Shown: positions 28,801-37,798, counted from the first letter of the stretch. The stretch: DNA of 64,000 bases from Congeria kusceri (GCA_027627225.1 CM051034.1:2715001-2779000), one strand, 5' to 3'. A program made the numbers and translations. Notes: generated from the sequence alone by a model not told the origin.

Positions 28801-31800
28801 TGATCGATAATAAACCCGAAGAGGCGGAATTTGACTACAGTCTATTTGAAAATGTTACTGGTTTAGAAGCAGGCAACTCAACACTGGATGACAACATGAA
28901 CATAACAACCACTACTACTGTCCCAAACGTATCATCGAGACCAAACAATGCCACTAATGGTTCAAAATCTAATTTTGAAAATCAAGAGTATGGAATAGGC
29001 ATTCATTTCTTGGGGTATAAGATTGGCAGCAACAAATTTTACCACCACGTATTTTGGGCCAAAAGCAAATACACTTTCTCGTTGATGTGGTTTCAGACTA
29101 AAAAGGATCTGAATTCGGAACAAAGCTATATAATTAAGGTTGCAAAGAAATCGGAATACCTTGCCGACACAGTGGACGTCACCCTAATTGTTGGCGGAGA
29201 AGAAATGGTATCCATATCTGGTTTCAAATTTGAAGGTTCTGTTAAGCTAGCTGCTCTAACATGGAACGAGGAGAATTATAAACCTCCGTTGGATGACATC
29301 TACAATCCGTTTTACTCAGAGGCAGTATTGAGCTCAATATATATCCCGGATGAGCAGGATAAACTTTGTCGTCATGGACGCGGTTTCTATGACGGTGAAA
29401 GTGGCATCAAGGAATTATGGATCGGTGCTTCTGACAACAGTTTTTCACCAGGCAATATCCGTGCATTGGAACTTTACAAAACTTTCTGTTTTCCATGCAT
29501 AAATCCATGTGATATGTTGTGCAACGAAACATGTGCTGCTGAAAAATTACTCGATGGATTTAACATGATTAACATTGATGTTACAAATCTTCAGCTTGAA
29601 TCATCTGAAAACACGCCAGAATGTGCTAATATCACCAATGATAAGAAATGTAATAGTACTGCTTATTACTTAAACGCGAAACTAGTTAATTTTGCAGGTA
29701 AAGAAACACTTGTTTTTTCAAATGGTATCCAAATTGATACGTCACCACCATATTGCGAATATGTAATATGCACGGATCCGGAATACAGTGAAGATCAGCC
29801 GACAAATTTCACTGGCTCGAGCTCTACTATAGGAGCCTACTGGAGCTGCACAGAAACGACAAGCCAGATCGTAAAATATAATGTTCAGATCATCAACAAG
29901 GAAAGCGGTGCTATAATTATGGATTATATGAACGTCGGATTAAAGAACAAGGAGACATTCCGCCTTAATAATGATACTTTTGCACACGAGAAACATTACG
30001 AAGTGAGAGTAGCTGCTTTGAACAGCGCTGGATTAACGTCTATTTCGTCTTGTTCAATGCAAGTGATACTGTTCCCGCCAGACGTATCCAATGTTATTTC
30101 CGGTCCTTTATATACGAACCGAACACAAACATCTGATGACCAGGACCCATACTGGACTGAATCACAGACACAGATCGGTATTCAGTGGCAGGGTGGAACG
30201 CATGATATTGAATTTTATGGTAAGTAAAGCACTGCTATTGTAATGGCTAGCCTCTTTGGCTATAGTCACATTCACAGCAACAGCAACTACCAACATCACA
30301 GCCACAACCTCACCAGCAAAAACTGCTGCTCCTAGTAGTATCAGTAGAGTGGTTTTAGTATCAGTAGTTGTAGTTGTATAAGTAGTAGTATTCGTAGTAG
30401 TACCTGTTGCTGTAGTAATAATAGTAGTATATGTAGAAGTAGTTGTAGTAGTAGTATCTGTTGTAATAGTAGTATCTGTAGTAGTAGTAGTAATAATAAT
30501 AAAAGTAGTTGTTTTTGTAATGTTTAGACTGTGTTCATTCCAGAATGGCGTGTGGGGACTCAATCAGACGGGGAAGACCTTTTCCCGCCATCCAAAGTTG
30601 GACTAAACACAACAGGTTCAACAGCAATCGTCCATGGAAAACTTCACTACAACGACAAAGATATCAACCGTACAGTCGCTGAGTACAGAGATCTTATGAA
30701 CATGTCGTCAGAAGAACGCAATAACTTTACATCTGCCAGCGAGTCCGAGAAATCGTTCTACCAGATGGAACCTGGGCGTTGCGTCTACCAGTCACTGTAC
30801 GCGATCGGGGTGTCACATTTAAAAAGCAGTATCAAAAAGGAGACCGTGTGTATAAAACGTAAGTATTGCGAAAAGCGATTCATAGATAGCACAATGACAA
30901 AATCAAGATACATGACATGTATCTAATTTATATATGATCATGTTACCAAACTAAATTTATGTACAATGCATTCTTGGTTTCTTTAATAAGTTACTTGATC
31001 GATTTTAACATAGCCTAGATATCAGAAGCATAAAGGTCGTCATCGTCAGAACAAATGGAAATACATTTTGTTTGGTGCCTGCAACAATACATCGTCTTAT
31101 TGTTATGAAATATTTCATTGCTGGTATTTCTAAATGCCCTTATTAGTTAGTGTTTGTCTTAATGTGAATGTTCACACAGGTGCTGGAGATGTAAGTCTTA
31201 AGAAGAAGGCCAGTCACGCCATGCTACGGGCAGTAAGGCCTCTCGGTTCGGCTTACTGGATGGAAACTGAATACCCTGTCGCCGCAGATATAGTTGTCGA
31301 ATCTGAATGTTAGTACTTCCACGTTAAGCTTCGCTCTTTATCGTGTGTTGATATTGTTGGTACTATGTAGTGCTTCAACTTATGTTGTTATCCGTTGTTA
31401 TGCATTGAAATTTAAGTGACGCGATTATTGTTGTTGTTAATTATACATGTTTATAAATTGGAACAAGCTGAGCTCTTATTATCGATGTAATGCATTTATT
31501 TCGTTTTCTTTCTTTCAATGTTTGTTAGTTACCATTGGTGGCATCACTCTTGGAACACTGACGAAACGGGACATATGGGAAACATACGGCAGCGCCGCCA
31601 CGGCAGAGTATAGACCGTTCATTTCCAACATTGAAACAACGCAACAGAAGACCTCCAGACTATTGCGAAAAAGGTAAATACTCACGCACACAACGTTTTG
31701 CATATAAGACAATGACTACATATTAACCTAATTTTCACAACGGCTTAAATGGCTTTACATGCAATTCTCTGTATTATCATATTTCAATTAAGAAATAATT

Positions 31801-34800
31801 TTCTATTTATCGTTGTTTATCGGCCAATAAATAACGATTTGGAGTTCTGATGCGTAGGAATTAAACCACGAGGGCTTTAGCCCGAATAGTTTATTAGACA
31901 CGCATCAGAACGACAAAGAGTTGACAGTGTTACCAGCAATTAAATTTTTCATAACAGTCAGAACGGCAAAGAGTTGTTTATTGCCGATAAACAACGATAA
32001 TACGAAAATTATTTCGATTGTAACATGATTTGACAAATATTTTTGCAAATGTAATGAGAACTATATTTTACTATGCTCCGCTCAGAATCGGGACTACTTT
32101 TTGCGTTGTTTATTGGGTGGTTAAACAACGATAACTTTGTTCGTTGTTTATGGAATAATTAGCGAATATTCGCTTATACATATAAAGAAATACATGGTCA
32201 CATTAAACACACGATAATCGCGCTTTGCACTCCAGGATACACCAACTCTGTGATGTCAATTTCTTCCTCTCCCCGGCACCGCATGCTGAAGCCTCACGTG
32301 TCACTATCAACGTGACGGTTCCGTCTGGATGTGAGAAAGACCCCGAGTATCAACCGGCCCTGGTGTTCTGGAACAGCGGTATGTACTACAGAAGAGTTTA
32401 AATACACCGAATATTTGAAAATCTGCCAAATGAAAACTACAAAAATAACTTTTTATTAGAAATTCATTTTACGAAATTCATTTTAGATAACATTGTTAAG
32501 AAGGCATTATTTCAGAAGCTTTAAAGACTCCGAATATATGAAAGTCAAATCGAAAGTGCAATTAGAACTATTAATAACTTTGAATTTGAAACTGTTACGG
32601 AATTCTCATGTATTTCTTGGCATACTTGTTGGTATTGCATTCCGAATTTTAAGAGCTTTATATTTCAGTTAAATATTTTCAGATTAATACATTACTAGTT
32701 TTGTTAAGTGTGACTGAAACATTAATAACCATATAACATGTACTTGTGTATTATACCAGCAGATACGTTTATTGTCCGGAATGAAAGTGGAAGGTAAAAT
32801 CACTTAGGTCACCTCATAACCTTTCCTAAATTGTCAGATTTGTTGAAGAATTCTTCATGAATAATTAGCTTGTTGTCCTTATATACAGTGTTATATCTTC
32901 AAACCTGTATTCTACTTATCGTTCACCATACGATATATGTGCAATTAGTGGTATTTAATTGGATATAAATAGTGCCCTTAGCAGTGGAAGTTGGACAATA
33001 ACTGTCATCTATTAGTTTAATAGTTTAATTCTGGTTTATCTAACAAAATATTTCATTGTTTTAAATTGTTTCAGACAAAGAAGTCTGGGTGCACATTGAC
33101 GAAGGATGCAATGAAATATTATCGGCTAATTTCTCCAGTGGAATATATACATCAATGGTAATATTAATTGTATAATGTTTAAATGAAAAAGGTATGTGCA
33201 AATAATTGAAAACGATGAAGTCAGTTCTTGAGATTAGAATATAATGCACATCAAATCAATATTGTATCCTTAAGGTTGCAGTACAACATGTGTATTTAGC
33301 ATAACAACATGTCGAAAATGACCCGATAAACATGTCGAAAATGACTTGATAAATATGTCGAAAATGACTTGATAATCATGTCTTATACTTTGTATATCAC
33401 CTCATTCTTGATCATAGCATCGGCAAATATTCAGTATTCTTACCAAATAACTTGTTATATTCACAGCTTGGAAAATATATATAGATATTTTTGTTACAAA
33501 TTTACAAAGACAACTAAGTTAAACGTTTTACATTCATATCTTTATACATCTATCTTTATTATACCATGTCCTTCAATATGCAAAATACACTTCAGTTATG
33601 TTTATTTATTTATTTGAATAGATGTGTCCAGATTTTAACAAGGCAGTACGCGAAAGGAGACACGCCTCAATTGCAATAGATTCACCGATGCATTATAGCT
33701 TAGTCAAAATTGGAAAAACATTCATCAACTATCCTCCAAAAATTATTTCTAAAAGTCTGGATATTACGGAAGACGTTTTAGCCGACCTAACTGTTGACAC
33801 AGAGGATCCAGAGAATGATACTCTTGTTTACCGAATAGTCGATAAACCAGAAAATCTCCAGTGTAATATCACCGCGGACGGGAATCTGCGGTGTGAGGCA
33901 ATGGAAGACGATTTCTACGGCGAAGATTCCGTTACGGTTGAGGTAACTGAGACAGATTTGCCAGCATTTGAACAACCGATGGTGGATACGAAACAATTGA
34001 AACTTGTTATTCATGGAACCCCTGATAAGACGGAGAGATTCTTCATCGATTCCAATGAAACATTCCTTGCAGACAAGCGTCCGTCTTTACGCCATACCAT
34101 TTTGCTGAACGCCAACAGGTCCTCTACACACTACGCCGGACGAATCGTCCTCGCGGACGTTGACGGAGGTGAGGTATTCGTTCCTTATCCGAGATTCAAC
34201 AAACTCGGTAACGCCGCATTCTCTCTAAAGAGGTTAAGTTCCTCAGCAGATATTCCTCTGGCCAACTATACACGTAAACGCTACAGAACCGTCGAAGCCT
34301 ATGATGTAGAGTTCGAGTACTCCCCAGACCTTCAGGGTAACATGACCCTGGATTTCATTGCCAAGAACGCCGATGACAGCTATACGCCTGGTGTTACTAT
34401 TGATGTATATGTGATGGAGAATCCGTGCATTCATGGACGATGTCACCATCCCACACTGGGATATGAAGCCTGTGAAGATTCGGCGAGATCTCTGTCATTT
34501 AGTGGATTCAAATGCATCTGTGAACCAGGTAAGCAGTAAGTTTTATAGAGCGTATCAATGATATAACTATTTTAAACCTAACAATTCCCCATTAGTATGT
34601 TAAAGTATACTAGTATACACGTTTTGCATATCTGTATTTAAACTTTTTTATTACCATCAAACAGGATACATCGGCGACTGGTGTCAAATAGAAATCGACG
34701 AGTGTCAGTCCAGCCCCTGTTCCAGTATGTTCGACTGTGAGGACCTTGTCAATGACTACCAGTGCAACATCAACATCCCCAAGCTACTGGCTGTCATCGT

Positions 34801-37745
34801 CTGCCCTCTCCTGGCACTGATCGCAATTGTGTATGGTCTCAGGAGAGTTATCGTGAAGCTGAGATACATCAAATTGTCTAGAAGCAGGTATGAGCTTATT
34901 TCATTCTTCCGTTTTAACCCTCCCACGCAACGATAAATGTGAGCTTTAGTTATTGGTCGCTGTCCATAGTCCACCGTGCGTCAGACAGTGTTATCAATTT
35001 ACTTCTAACAATTTCTATCTATGAAACCGCTAAATTAATTTTATCGAACTTGCCAGGAATGTTTCTTGGTGGCCTTTTACCATATTCCTTTGATTTAAAT
35101 GGAATATATAGATGACTGACATGGACAGTACTATAAAAAAAGAAAGAAGCATATTGTTATAAAACCACTTAGGCCATACAAATCTGATTCTATGTTTAGC
35201 GTTCCCATGATATTTTGAAACCTACCAACCAGGCAGGAAAAAACAAACAAAAAGTTAAAAAAACAAAACATTTTTCTTTCACAACTTATTCATGGCAGTA
35301 GTACAAGCTAAAGCATATGTTTACTCGCAAAACTGATGTATATCATCTTCATATTGGGAACCTACTGTAACACTATGTAAAACTATGCCATTTAACTCTC
35401 TTTTTATCATGGTCAAAATTGTTGTTTTTTACGTCCAGGCGTCCGAAAACCTACCAGCCCGAGGACGCTAAACATAGAATCAAATTGTCATGGCTTTACC
35501 TAAAAAATGTCCAAATATGTTGGTATAAATAACGTTTAGGGAACATATATTAAAGTCCATTTTGATTCCTTACACAACATGGCCCTCTCGGTCGGGGCAG
35601 TTTATTGTACACGTATTTGTCTTAATATTTTGAAATGGCACAAACTGACGGAAAACAAATGTGTTTGACCTTAAAATCAAAACGGTTCAATAAAGCATGC
35701 CCGTGAAGATGGGGCATTTTCGTATGTTAGTTTAGTGAAAAATTACAAAGTACCAAGTGTAACTATTGTGTTAATGTTTCTTGATTATTAGGTCTTTAAT
35801 AATAAAAGTTGATGAAAATAACTTCCGTTGTGTACTCACTGTGCTTTAAAAATAATGACAATTTTCCCTTCCAAGTAATAGCCGGTAAACTTGTGCCATT
35901 TTCCTCGGTGTTAAAGAAAGTAAGTCGTAAATGCAAATATTCAACACTTTTCAAAACAATGAATTTATGATGCAAATAATTCATGAATAATACTAGCTTT
36001 CTTGGAGTATCATATTCAATGCATTAATGAACCAATTGCAGTCATACATGTATGTATGAATGCAGTTGACGAAAGGTTGCATATTACTGAGCGAAGAATT
36101 TCTTACAGGAAGGTATCGCCATATACATGTATATATTGCACTTGTATATAATAAATACACTTGCCATTTTTAAAATGATTAAGTGTTTTTGTTGTTCAAA
36201 GGATTCGCCGCATTTTCGTCCGGGAAGCTGGAAATAAATTTGAGTAAGACATCACCTGTGTATACGCATTTTGGTGTACTGGGAATATATCTTTTATATA
36301 CTTGCACTCACAAATCACAAGAAATAAAACTTGAATTCTTGTGAAATTGTATGGGTATCATTCTCGCACGATTGAATTCGCTTTACTGTGTATGTTTGGC
36401 AGCGGTTCTATATATATGCTATTGGTTGTTTTATTTATTTATATTTATTTTTGTGTTTAGCTTTGTGCACTTTCTGTATTTTCTGTAGAGTGGTATATTT
36501 ATTTTTATTTTCCAGTTTTGAAAATAGTAATGACCAAAGAATGTAATGTTTATATATAAAACATAACATGCATACATTAATGCTAGTATTTTTTATCTCA
36601 ATTTTGATCGTTATAATAATGGAGAGTGCATCCAGTAAATCAGAATTATTTGGTGTTGGTGGGTGCGCATTTAGATCAGCGTAAAAGTTTAATTTGTGTG
36701 TGTGCTAAAATCACAAATTCGCGCATATTAACGATTAAATGTACACGGGAATACTCGTAGGTGATATTTGTTCGTATGCCTGGACACACTACGGCGATAC
36801 CAATGTGATTCTATTCTTAATTTGAATGTAACTATTTAAAGATTTTCTCTGTCGATATCAGGGTTGGATTAATGGACGATAGTGGGCGGCAGATAAGCGA
36901 CAACCGTCCGGCCACCGCGTCCGGTATACACGTGGACGACACGGATAACCTGAGCTTGTCGGACGATGACGAAGGGGAGGACAGAAAGGACTGGACTGAA
37001 GACGACTCGCCTTGGAGAGGAAACCAGTTGTTCTTGCCTGGCAAGGCCCTGCCACCTCACCACACCAACCTCTCGACCTTCAAAGGTAGCATGTTGTTCT
37101 TAGCAACAATGTACGCGTATATGTTCAATTGGTGTATGTATTTATGCAATATATCGTCCCTTGAAAGCCAGAAGGTGTCATCAGCATATGTGCAAAGACA
37201 GTGGGTAGACCGTTCTGGCTCTTATGGACGATATTCTACATAAGGGTATGTCGTATTTCGTATGCGATTTAAATTTATTGAAGAAAATTGCCGTTTTTGG
37301 CGATATGAATGTGATTATTTCGATACAGAATTAGTGTCCGAATACCGTCTTAGTATTCGGATATTCGAATATGCCTTGACATTATATAATGTTTTAATTT
37401 ATAAATATAAACAATACACTTTATCAACTAAACAATACACTTTATCAATATAAAGCCGTACAAGAGAAGCCAAAACCTTTCCAACAGTTCGAGTTAGATG
37501 CTTTGGACGGTGAGCGCATCAGGCCGATTCAGCCCAGGCACGAGACCGTTCCGAATCGGAAGTTCAACGCTTCGATGCTCGCGGAGCCCCGTGTGATGCC
37601 AACGTCGCCTTCCAGCGGCAGCTCTGTGGAGAGGATCCCTAAACCAGGTCCCAAAGTGGTCATTCCGCTGCATCGCGCGGAAGATTTCGACAACATGATC
37701 GAACAACTGAAGAAGGAGTCCGTCATGACGGATGTGGAAACATAA
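127..37745 (+). CDS. Giant membrane-anchored protein with lipid-transfer-protein head (gene 1, 5' partial, 49 exons in window)
   Basis: Forty-nine exons were chained by splice sites and phase, giving about 4,990 residues with no internal stop; earlier exons lie left of the window. Coordinates are given in the block entries that follow. Order of parts: LPD_N/vitellogenin-N-type head (residues 1-530 as counted in this window), amphipathic helices (531-870), LECT2/M23-like domain (about 895-1080), acidic, Gly-rich and beta-rich segments (1090-1600), PAN-like domain (about 1850-1915), FN3-like repeats (2004-4277), cadherin-like domain (about 4480-4585), EGF (about 4710-4780), transmembrane helix (about 4786-4804) and cytoplasmic tail to TAA at 37743-37745. 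Role is inferred only: a type I surface protein that may bind lipid or lipoprotein and adhere or signal. Unbroken phase across all junctions is the main argument that this is one gene. Neighbouring gene 2 is a tandem copy. Individual splice sites (exons 1, 7 and 21) remain uncertain. Confidence 0.8.
225..400 (+). repeat. Short degenerate tandem repeat, copy 1
   Basis: About three to four units of roughly 50 bases built around TACTGAAAAACA and TATGCTGAAATATA. The corresponding array in copy 2 (57735-58860) is split by a later insertion. Confidence 0.6.
708..1017 (+). mobile_element. tRNA-derived SINE in gene 1 intron (copy 1)
   Basis: The element is flanked by a perfect 12-base direct repeat ACATAATTATGT (696-707 and 1018-1029). 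Its head (about 713-787) has a tRNA shape: box A TAGCTTAGTTGG, a seven-base loop with CTC (Glu-like) between GGA and TCC, and a box B-like TTCGAACC. The acceptor arms pair with one mismatch. A body of about 200 bases and an A/C-rich tail follow. The same insertion exists at 59179-59446, so it predates the segmental duplication. Confidence 0.75.
1776..2037. mobile_element. Fold-back MITE, family A (copy 1)
   Basis: Terminal inverted repeats begin GAGGCGTGTCGTGG and end CCACGACACGCC. Inside is a second hairpin pair around GATCAGCCTGTGCAGTCCGC. Other family members are at 12462-12726, 18868-19022 and 60846-61040. The element carries no ORF of note; it is a non-autonomous DNA element. Confidence 0.8.
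2631..2994. mobile_element. Insertion of unknown class, present only in copy 1
   Basis: Comparison with 61730-61740 shows about 364 extra bases in copy 1 between GTGTATTAAG and AATAAATG. The insert starts near ACTCCAGTTGCGACAGCAGG and holds no ORF over 70 codons. Its termini are not clear enough to class it. Confidence 0.5.
3192..4097 (+). mobile_element. Truncated Penelope-like retroelement, copy 1 only
   Basis: An insert of about 906 bases is flanked by an 11-base direct repeat ATCAATTAAGT (3181-3191 and 4098-4108); copy 2 has the single empty site near 61911-61921. Inside is the 3' end of a Penelope-type ORF. The tail has a small hairpin near 4011-4040 (GGCGCAAGCC). Confidence 0.75.
3373..3774 (+). 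pseudogene. Penelope-like RT/endonuclease C-terminal fragment
   Basis: The frame begins PFTVEYNPSLPNIGGTIHRY, then VAYRRPKNVHDVSRRI, then VASHFIEGNHSMADFSF, and ends KETFWIHTLKTQAPDGLNSK before TAA. These are the end of the reverse transcriptase and the C-terminal half of the GIY-YIG-type endonuclease of Penelope-like elements. The segment between (the GIY-YIG core with its Cys pairs) is missing, so the copy has an internal deletion and a lost 5' part. It lies in an intron of gene 1 and is not expected to be functional. Confidence 0.75.
4330..5480. repeat. 28-bp minisatellite in gene 1 intron (copy 1)
   Basis: About 40 units with consensus around ATGGTAGCACTATGTAGAGG plus CACATCAA. The 5' units are more diverged (GCGGCATATCACATGGTAAC). 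The orthologous intron of copy 2 holds the same array in about 26 units (62155-62880). Confidence 0.9.
7411..8110. repeat. Dispersed mollusc-type repeat with internal ~130-bp units
   Basis: Begins with a GCTCATTTGAGCAC palindrome and CGTCGTCCGTCGGCCGTC, then three to four diverged units built on 'GGACCA...TATGGGCC...TGTTGAAAA' and 'CAAAATGCCTTTTTCC'. It fills most of the intron between exons 10 and 11 (7262-8568). No ORF with coding character. Confidence 0.6.
9046..9116 (+). pseudogene. Partial duplicate of gene 1 exon 12
   Basis: About 70 bases downstream of exon 12 repeat its last part almost exactly (CACCACGGAGTCTGACAGGA ... ACCACAACGAAA), including the donor (GTGAGT instead of GTAAGC). 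The upstream AG before GACAAGG would enter in the wrong phase after exon 12, so inclusion would break the frame. It looks like a non-functional pseudoexon from a local tandem duplication. Confidence 0.7.
11112..14881 (+). CDS. Gene 1 exons 16-22: amphipathic-helix block
   Basis: Exons: 11112-11257, 11574-11694, 12741-12955, 13280-13422, 13919-13989, 14342-14496 (or 14499 with a GC donor), 14715-14881. Exon 16 still looks like a beta strand-rich LLTP segment (GHFMVDVYDGAYAEAHVGM). Exons 17-22 are almost pure amphipathic helix: LVQIFDKIMEKIVNPIINSV, VVNEIVDIVKNLPTRLGEVA, IIEEIKSIVKEVSDFIDGIK, LGRLKDAFMKLTKSVKDGVN and LIDFVTPFVELFKSIMDGIQ. There is no Pro-rich break and only one Cys. Such stretches are what exchangeable apolipoproteins and perilipin-like proteins use to lie on lipid surfaces, so lipid-surface binding is a reasonable inference; a coiled-coil spacer is the alternative. 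Each exon ends near a helix boundary, suggesting growth by exon duplication, although sequence similarity between the exons is weak. Confidence 0.7.
11695..12461 (+). other. Gene 1 intron, no feature seen
   Basis: AT-rich intron between exons 17 and 18, free of ORFs with exon-like borders. Its 3' end is the family A MITE described next. Confidence 0.6.
12462..12726. mobile_element. Fold-back MITE, family A
   Basis: Terminal inverted repeat ATGAGGCGCGTCG at the left and CGACGCGCCTCAT at the right, with the internal GCCTGTGCAGTCCGC / GTGCGGACTGC hairpin. It ends 14 bases before exon 18 (acceptor TTTAATAG at 12740), so most of the intron's 3' splice region is element sequence. Confidence 0.85.
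15133..16336 (+). CDS. Gene 1 exons 23-24: degenerate LECT2 / M23-peptidase-like domain
   Basis: Exons 15133-15307 and 15858-16336. The segment starts with a Cys-Pro motif (GECPSGVWPSTANGAYG), then GTTGVDIILGEG, then MPVNGRLEV, then GKTVKAGEKIGEAT, and closes with SIHVSVR followed by YTDPSPFLDRL. As I recall vertebrate LECT2, the matching landmarks are H-x-GVD, the AGSTVYAPF-type strand, a K-KGEKLG turn, an HVH strand and a DPTAYL end. The zinc ligands are mostly lost: the His before GVD is Thr, the Asp is kept, and the HxH pair reads HVS. It would therefore be a non-catalytic binding module, as LECT2 itself is thought to be. The second exon also carries a long insertion before the closing strand. 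Assignment is by pattern; a structure-based search could overturn it. Confidence 0.55.
16726..20979 (+). CDS. Gene 1 exons 25-32: acidic linker, Gly-rich stretch and beta-rich segments
   Basis: Exons: 16726-16980, 17328-17683, 17824-18027, 18174-18371, 18581-18717, 19502-19661, 19870-19940, 20822-20979. Exon 25 has an acidic run (ESGESDEDEDPNKKEE) and a short amphipathic helix. Exon 26 has a Gly/Phe-rich strand (GGFDFTGGFGFGGSGDNDNS). Exons 27-32 alternate hydrophobic and polar residues like beta strands (IALVPSELKIEISVMG, GGSVGLGVRVGLCVVS, AAIDIGFARAGIKLIGYLLE) with scattered Cys. They could be the C-terminal beta sheets of a lipid-transfer protein, but I recognise no named domain. Exon 28 ends with LRRKRG, a possible dibasic cleavage site. 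The exon at 19502 follows a minisatellite made from copies of its own splice acceptor (see findings). Confidence 0.7.
18868..19022. mobile_element. Fold-back MITE, family A, truncated
   Basis: Contains the family's inner repeats (GGACGGCACTTTCCGCC ... GGCGGAAAGTGCC-type pair, GTGCGGACTGCACAGG) and one outer end TTTACGCACATGCATTA. The other outer end is missing. It sits in the intron between exons 29 and 30. Confidence 0.7.
19185..19501 (+). repeat. 35-bp minisatellite made of copies of the exon 30 splice acceptor
   Basis: Nine units with consensus CATTTCAGCTGATGCAATTA plus TGATGTTACATTAAT precede the true acceptor. Each contains TTTCAG|CTGATGCAA (one reads TGTCAG), the same sequence as the real acceptor and first nine bases of exon 30 (19502). 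The authentic site is effectively the tenth unit. Confidence 0.9.
20370..20490. mobile_element. Small inverted-repeat element, family B
   Basis: Flanked by near-palindromic blocks, CGTTGTTTATTGG...GTAAACAA on the left and CGTTGTTTATTGGCCGATAA on the right, around a core with CATACGCATCAGAACTCC. Other members: 31808-32004, 39845-39965, 40573-40818. Confidence 0.65.
21270..22475 (+). CDS. Gene 1 exon 33: linker with polybasic sites, beta domain and PAN/apple-like domain
   Basis: A single 1,206-base exon with phases 2 in and 2 out. It begins with a basic linker holding KQKRDD and NERRRRSG, both fitting the R-x-(K/R)-R rule for proprotein convertases, so the lipid-transfer half could be separated from the stalk here. 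It continues into a beta-rich region (FVPAKLLGGIPLHWTVSASN). Residues around 22062-22200 read DFCADLCINHGSNCVSFSYE then CDLHD, the Cys spacing and S-F-x-Y core of a PAN/apple domain. The end, VDFTPPEPGL, is the first copy of the V-D-x-T-P-P signature that starts each downstream FN3-like repeat. The PAN call is fairly firm; the middle beta region is unassigned. Confidence 0.8.
22637..30858 (+). CDS. Gene 1 exons 34-41: array of fibronectin-III-like repeats
   Basis: Exons: 22637-22731, 22931-23464, 23575-23752, 23924-24108, 24238-24929, 25226-26679, 26855-30219, 30544-30858. A unit of roughly 110-150 residues recurs about 14-15 times: W-x-x-F-x-D-x-E-S-G-I-x-x-Y near the start, an I-G-T turn, YYVTV-x-A-x-N-x-A in the last strands, and VDTTPP-x-x-G-x-V at the junction. 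Clear copies include FHDDESGIYGYTWAVG, FFDSESGIDKYRTMIYES, WENVHDIESGINNVLVKLYE and YDGESGIKELWIGAS. These are FN3-like extracellular adhesion modules. Early units are split by introns, whereas 26855-30219 is one 3,365-base exon holding several units. Many N-x-S/T sites suggest glycosylation. A low-complexity Thr/Asn stretch near 28860-28970 interrupts the array. Confidence 0.8.
22732..22930 (+). other. Short gene 1 intron
   Basis: Plain AT-rich intron with acceptor GCTATTTCAG. No feature seen. Confidence 0.5.
30330..30512. repeat. TAG/GTA trinucleotide microsatellite
   Basis: Imperfect (GTA)n in the intron just upstream of exon 41. It produces long spurious Thr-rich reading frames on the minus strand. 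Confidence 0.9.
31180..34528 (+). CDS. Gene 1 exons 42-46: juxtamembrane ectodomain with cadherin-like module and first EGF
   Basis: Exons: 31180-31308, 31529-31673, 32236-32378, 33075-33157, 33622-34528. Exons 42-45 give beta-rich sequence without a recognised domain (VTINVTVPSGCEKDPEYQP; WVHIDEGCNEILSANF). Exon 46 contains SKSLDITEDVLADLTVDTED, then LVYRIVDKP and DDFYGEDSVTVEVTE, the layout of cadherin-like/Ig-like tandem modules (E-D at the start, D-x-D-x-D-x-L-x-Y, D-F-x-G-x-D near the end). A further beta domain follows, then CIHGRC and FKCICEPG, the first EGF module, which completes in the next exon. RKR and RERR basic pairs occur. Position between FN3 array and membrane fits a stalk. 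Confidence 0.75.
31808..32165. mobile_element. Inverted-repeat elements, family B (two adjacent pieces)
   Basis: 31808-32004 has palindromic ends (TCGTTGTTTATCGGCCAATA on the left, TTGCCGATAAACAACGATAA on the right) around CTGATGCGT / ACGCATCAG. A second piece, about 32083-32165, carries GCTCCGCTCAGAATCGGGAC and GCGTTGTTTATTGGGTGGTT. The latter is found inverted at 40573-40650. Confidence 0.65.
33306..33382. repeat. Short 23-bp tandem repeat
   Basis: Three units of CATGTCGAAAATGACTTGAT-type sequence in the intron before exon 46. No other feature in 33158-33621. Confidence 0.8.
34665..37745 (+). CDS. Gene 1 exons 47-49: EGF, transmembrane helix and cytoplasmic tail
   Basis: Exons: 34665-34887, 36862-37085, 37456-37745. 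Exon 47 finishes EGF 1 (GYIGDWCQ), starts a second, shortened Ca-binding-type EGF (DECQSSPCSSMFDC), then gives one hydrophobic helix (IPKLLAVIVCPLLALIAIVY) followed at once by basic residues (RRVIVKLRYIKLSRSR), so the N-terminus is outside. The tail of about 185 residues has an acidic Ser patch (NLSLSDDDEGEDRKDW), an aromatic/Pro segment and a C-terminal helix (HRAEDFDNMIEQLKKES) ending at TAA. No kinase or TIR domain is visible, so any signalling would be by recruited partners. The acidic Ser patch is a possible CK2-type phosphorylation site (inference). Confidence 0.8.
34888..36861 (+). other. Gene 1 intron with a fold-back at 35186-35481
   Basis: Longest intron in the 3' half, separating the transmembrane exon from the tail exons. 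An inverted repeat GATTCTATGTTTAGCGT (35186-35202) / ACGCTAAACATAGAATC (35465-35481) marks a probable MITE of about 300 bases. The rest is AT-rich with no exon-like segment that I could identify. Confidence 0.55.
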
Positions 37746-37792
37746 CTGTTACAATATTGAATACGTGTGGGCTGTTCCTGATTCTTAGCACA

Positions 37793-37798
37793 AATAAA
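37793..37798 (+). promoter_or_regulatory. Polyadenylation signal of gene 1
   Basis: A canonical AATAAA lies 48 bases after the stop codon. It is the first such hexamer downstream and is followed by a GT-containing stretch, so it is a plausible 3' end. The next 300 bases show no exon-like sequence. Confidence 0.55.

Noticed and set aside
30162..30563. Thr-rich minus-strand ORF
   Set aside because: It reads through the GTA microsatellite and is antisense to gene 1 exon 41.
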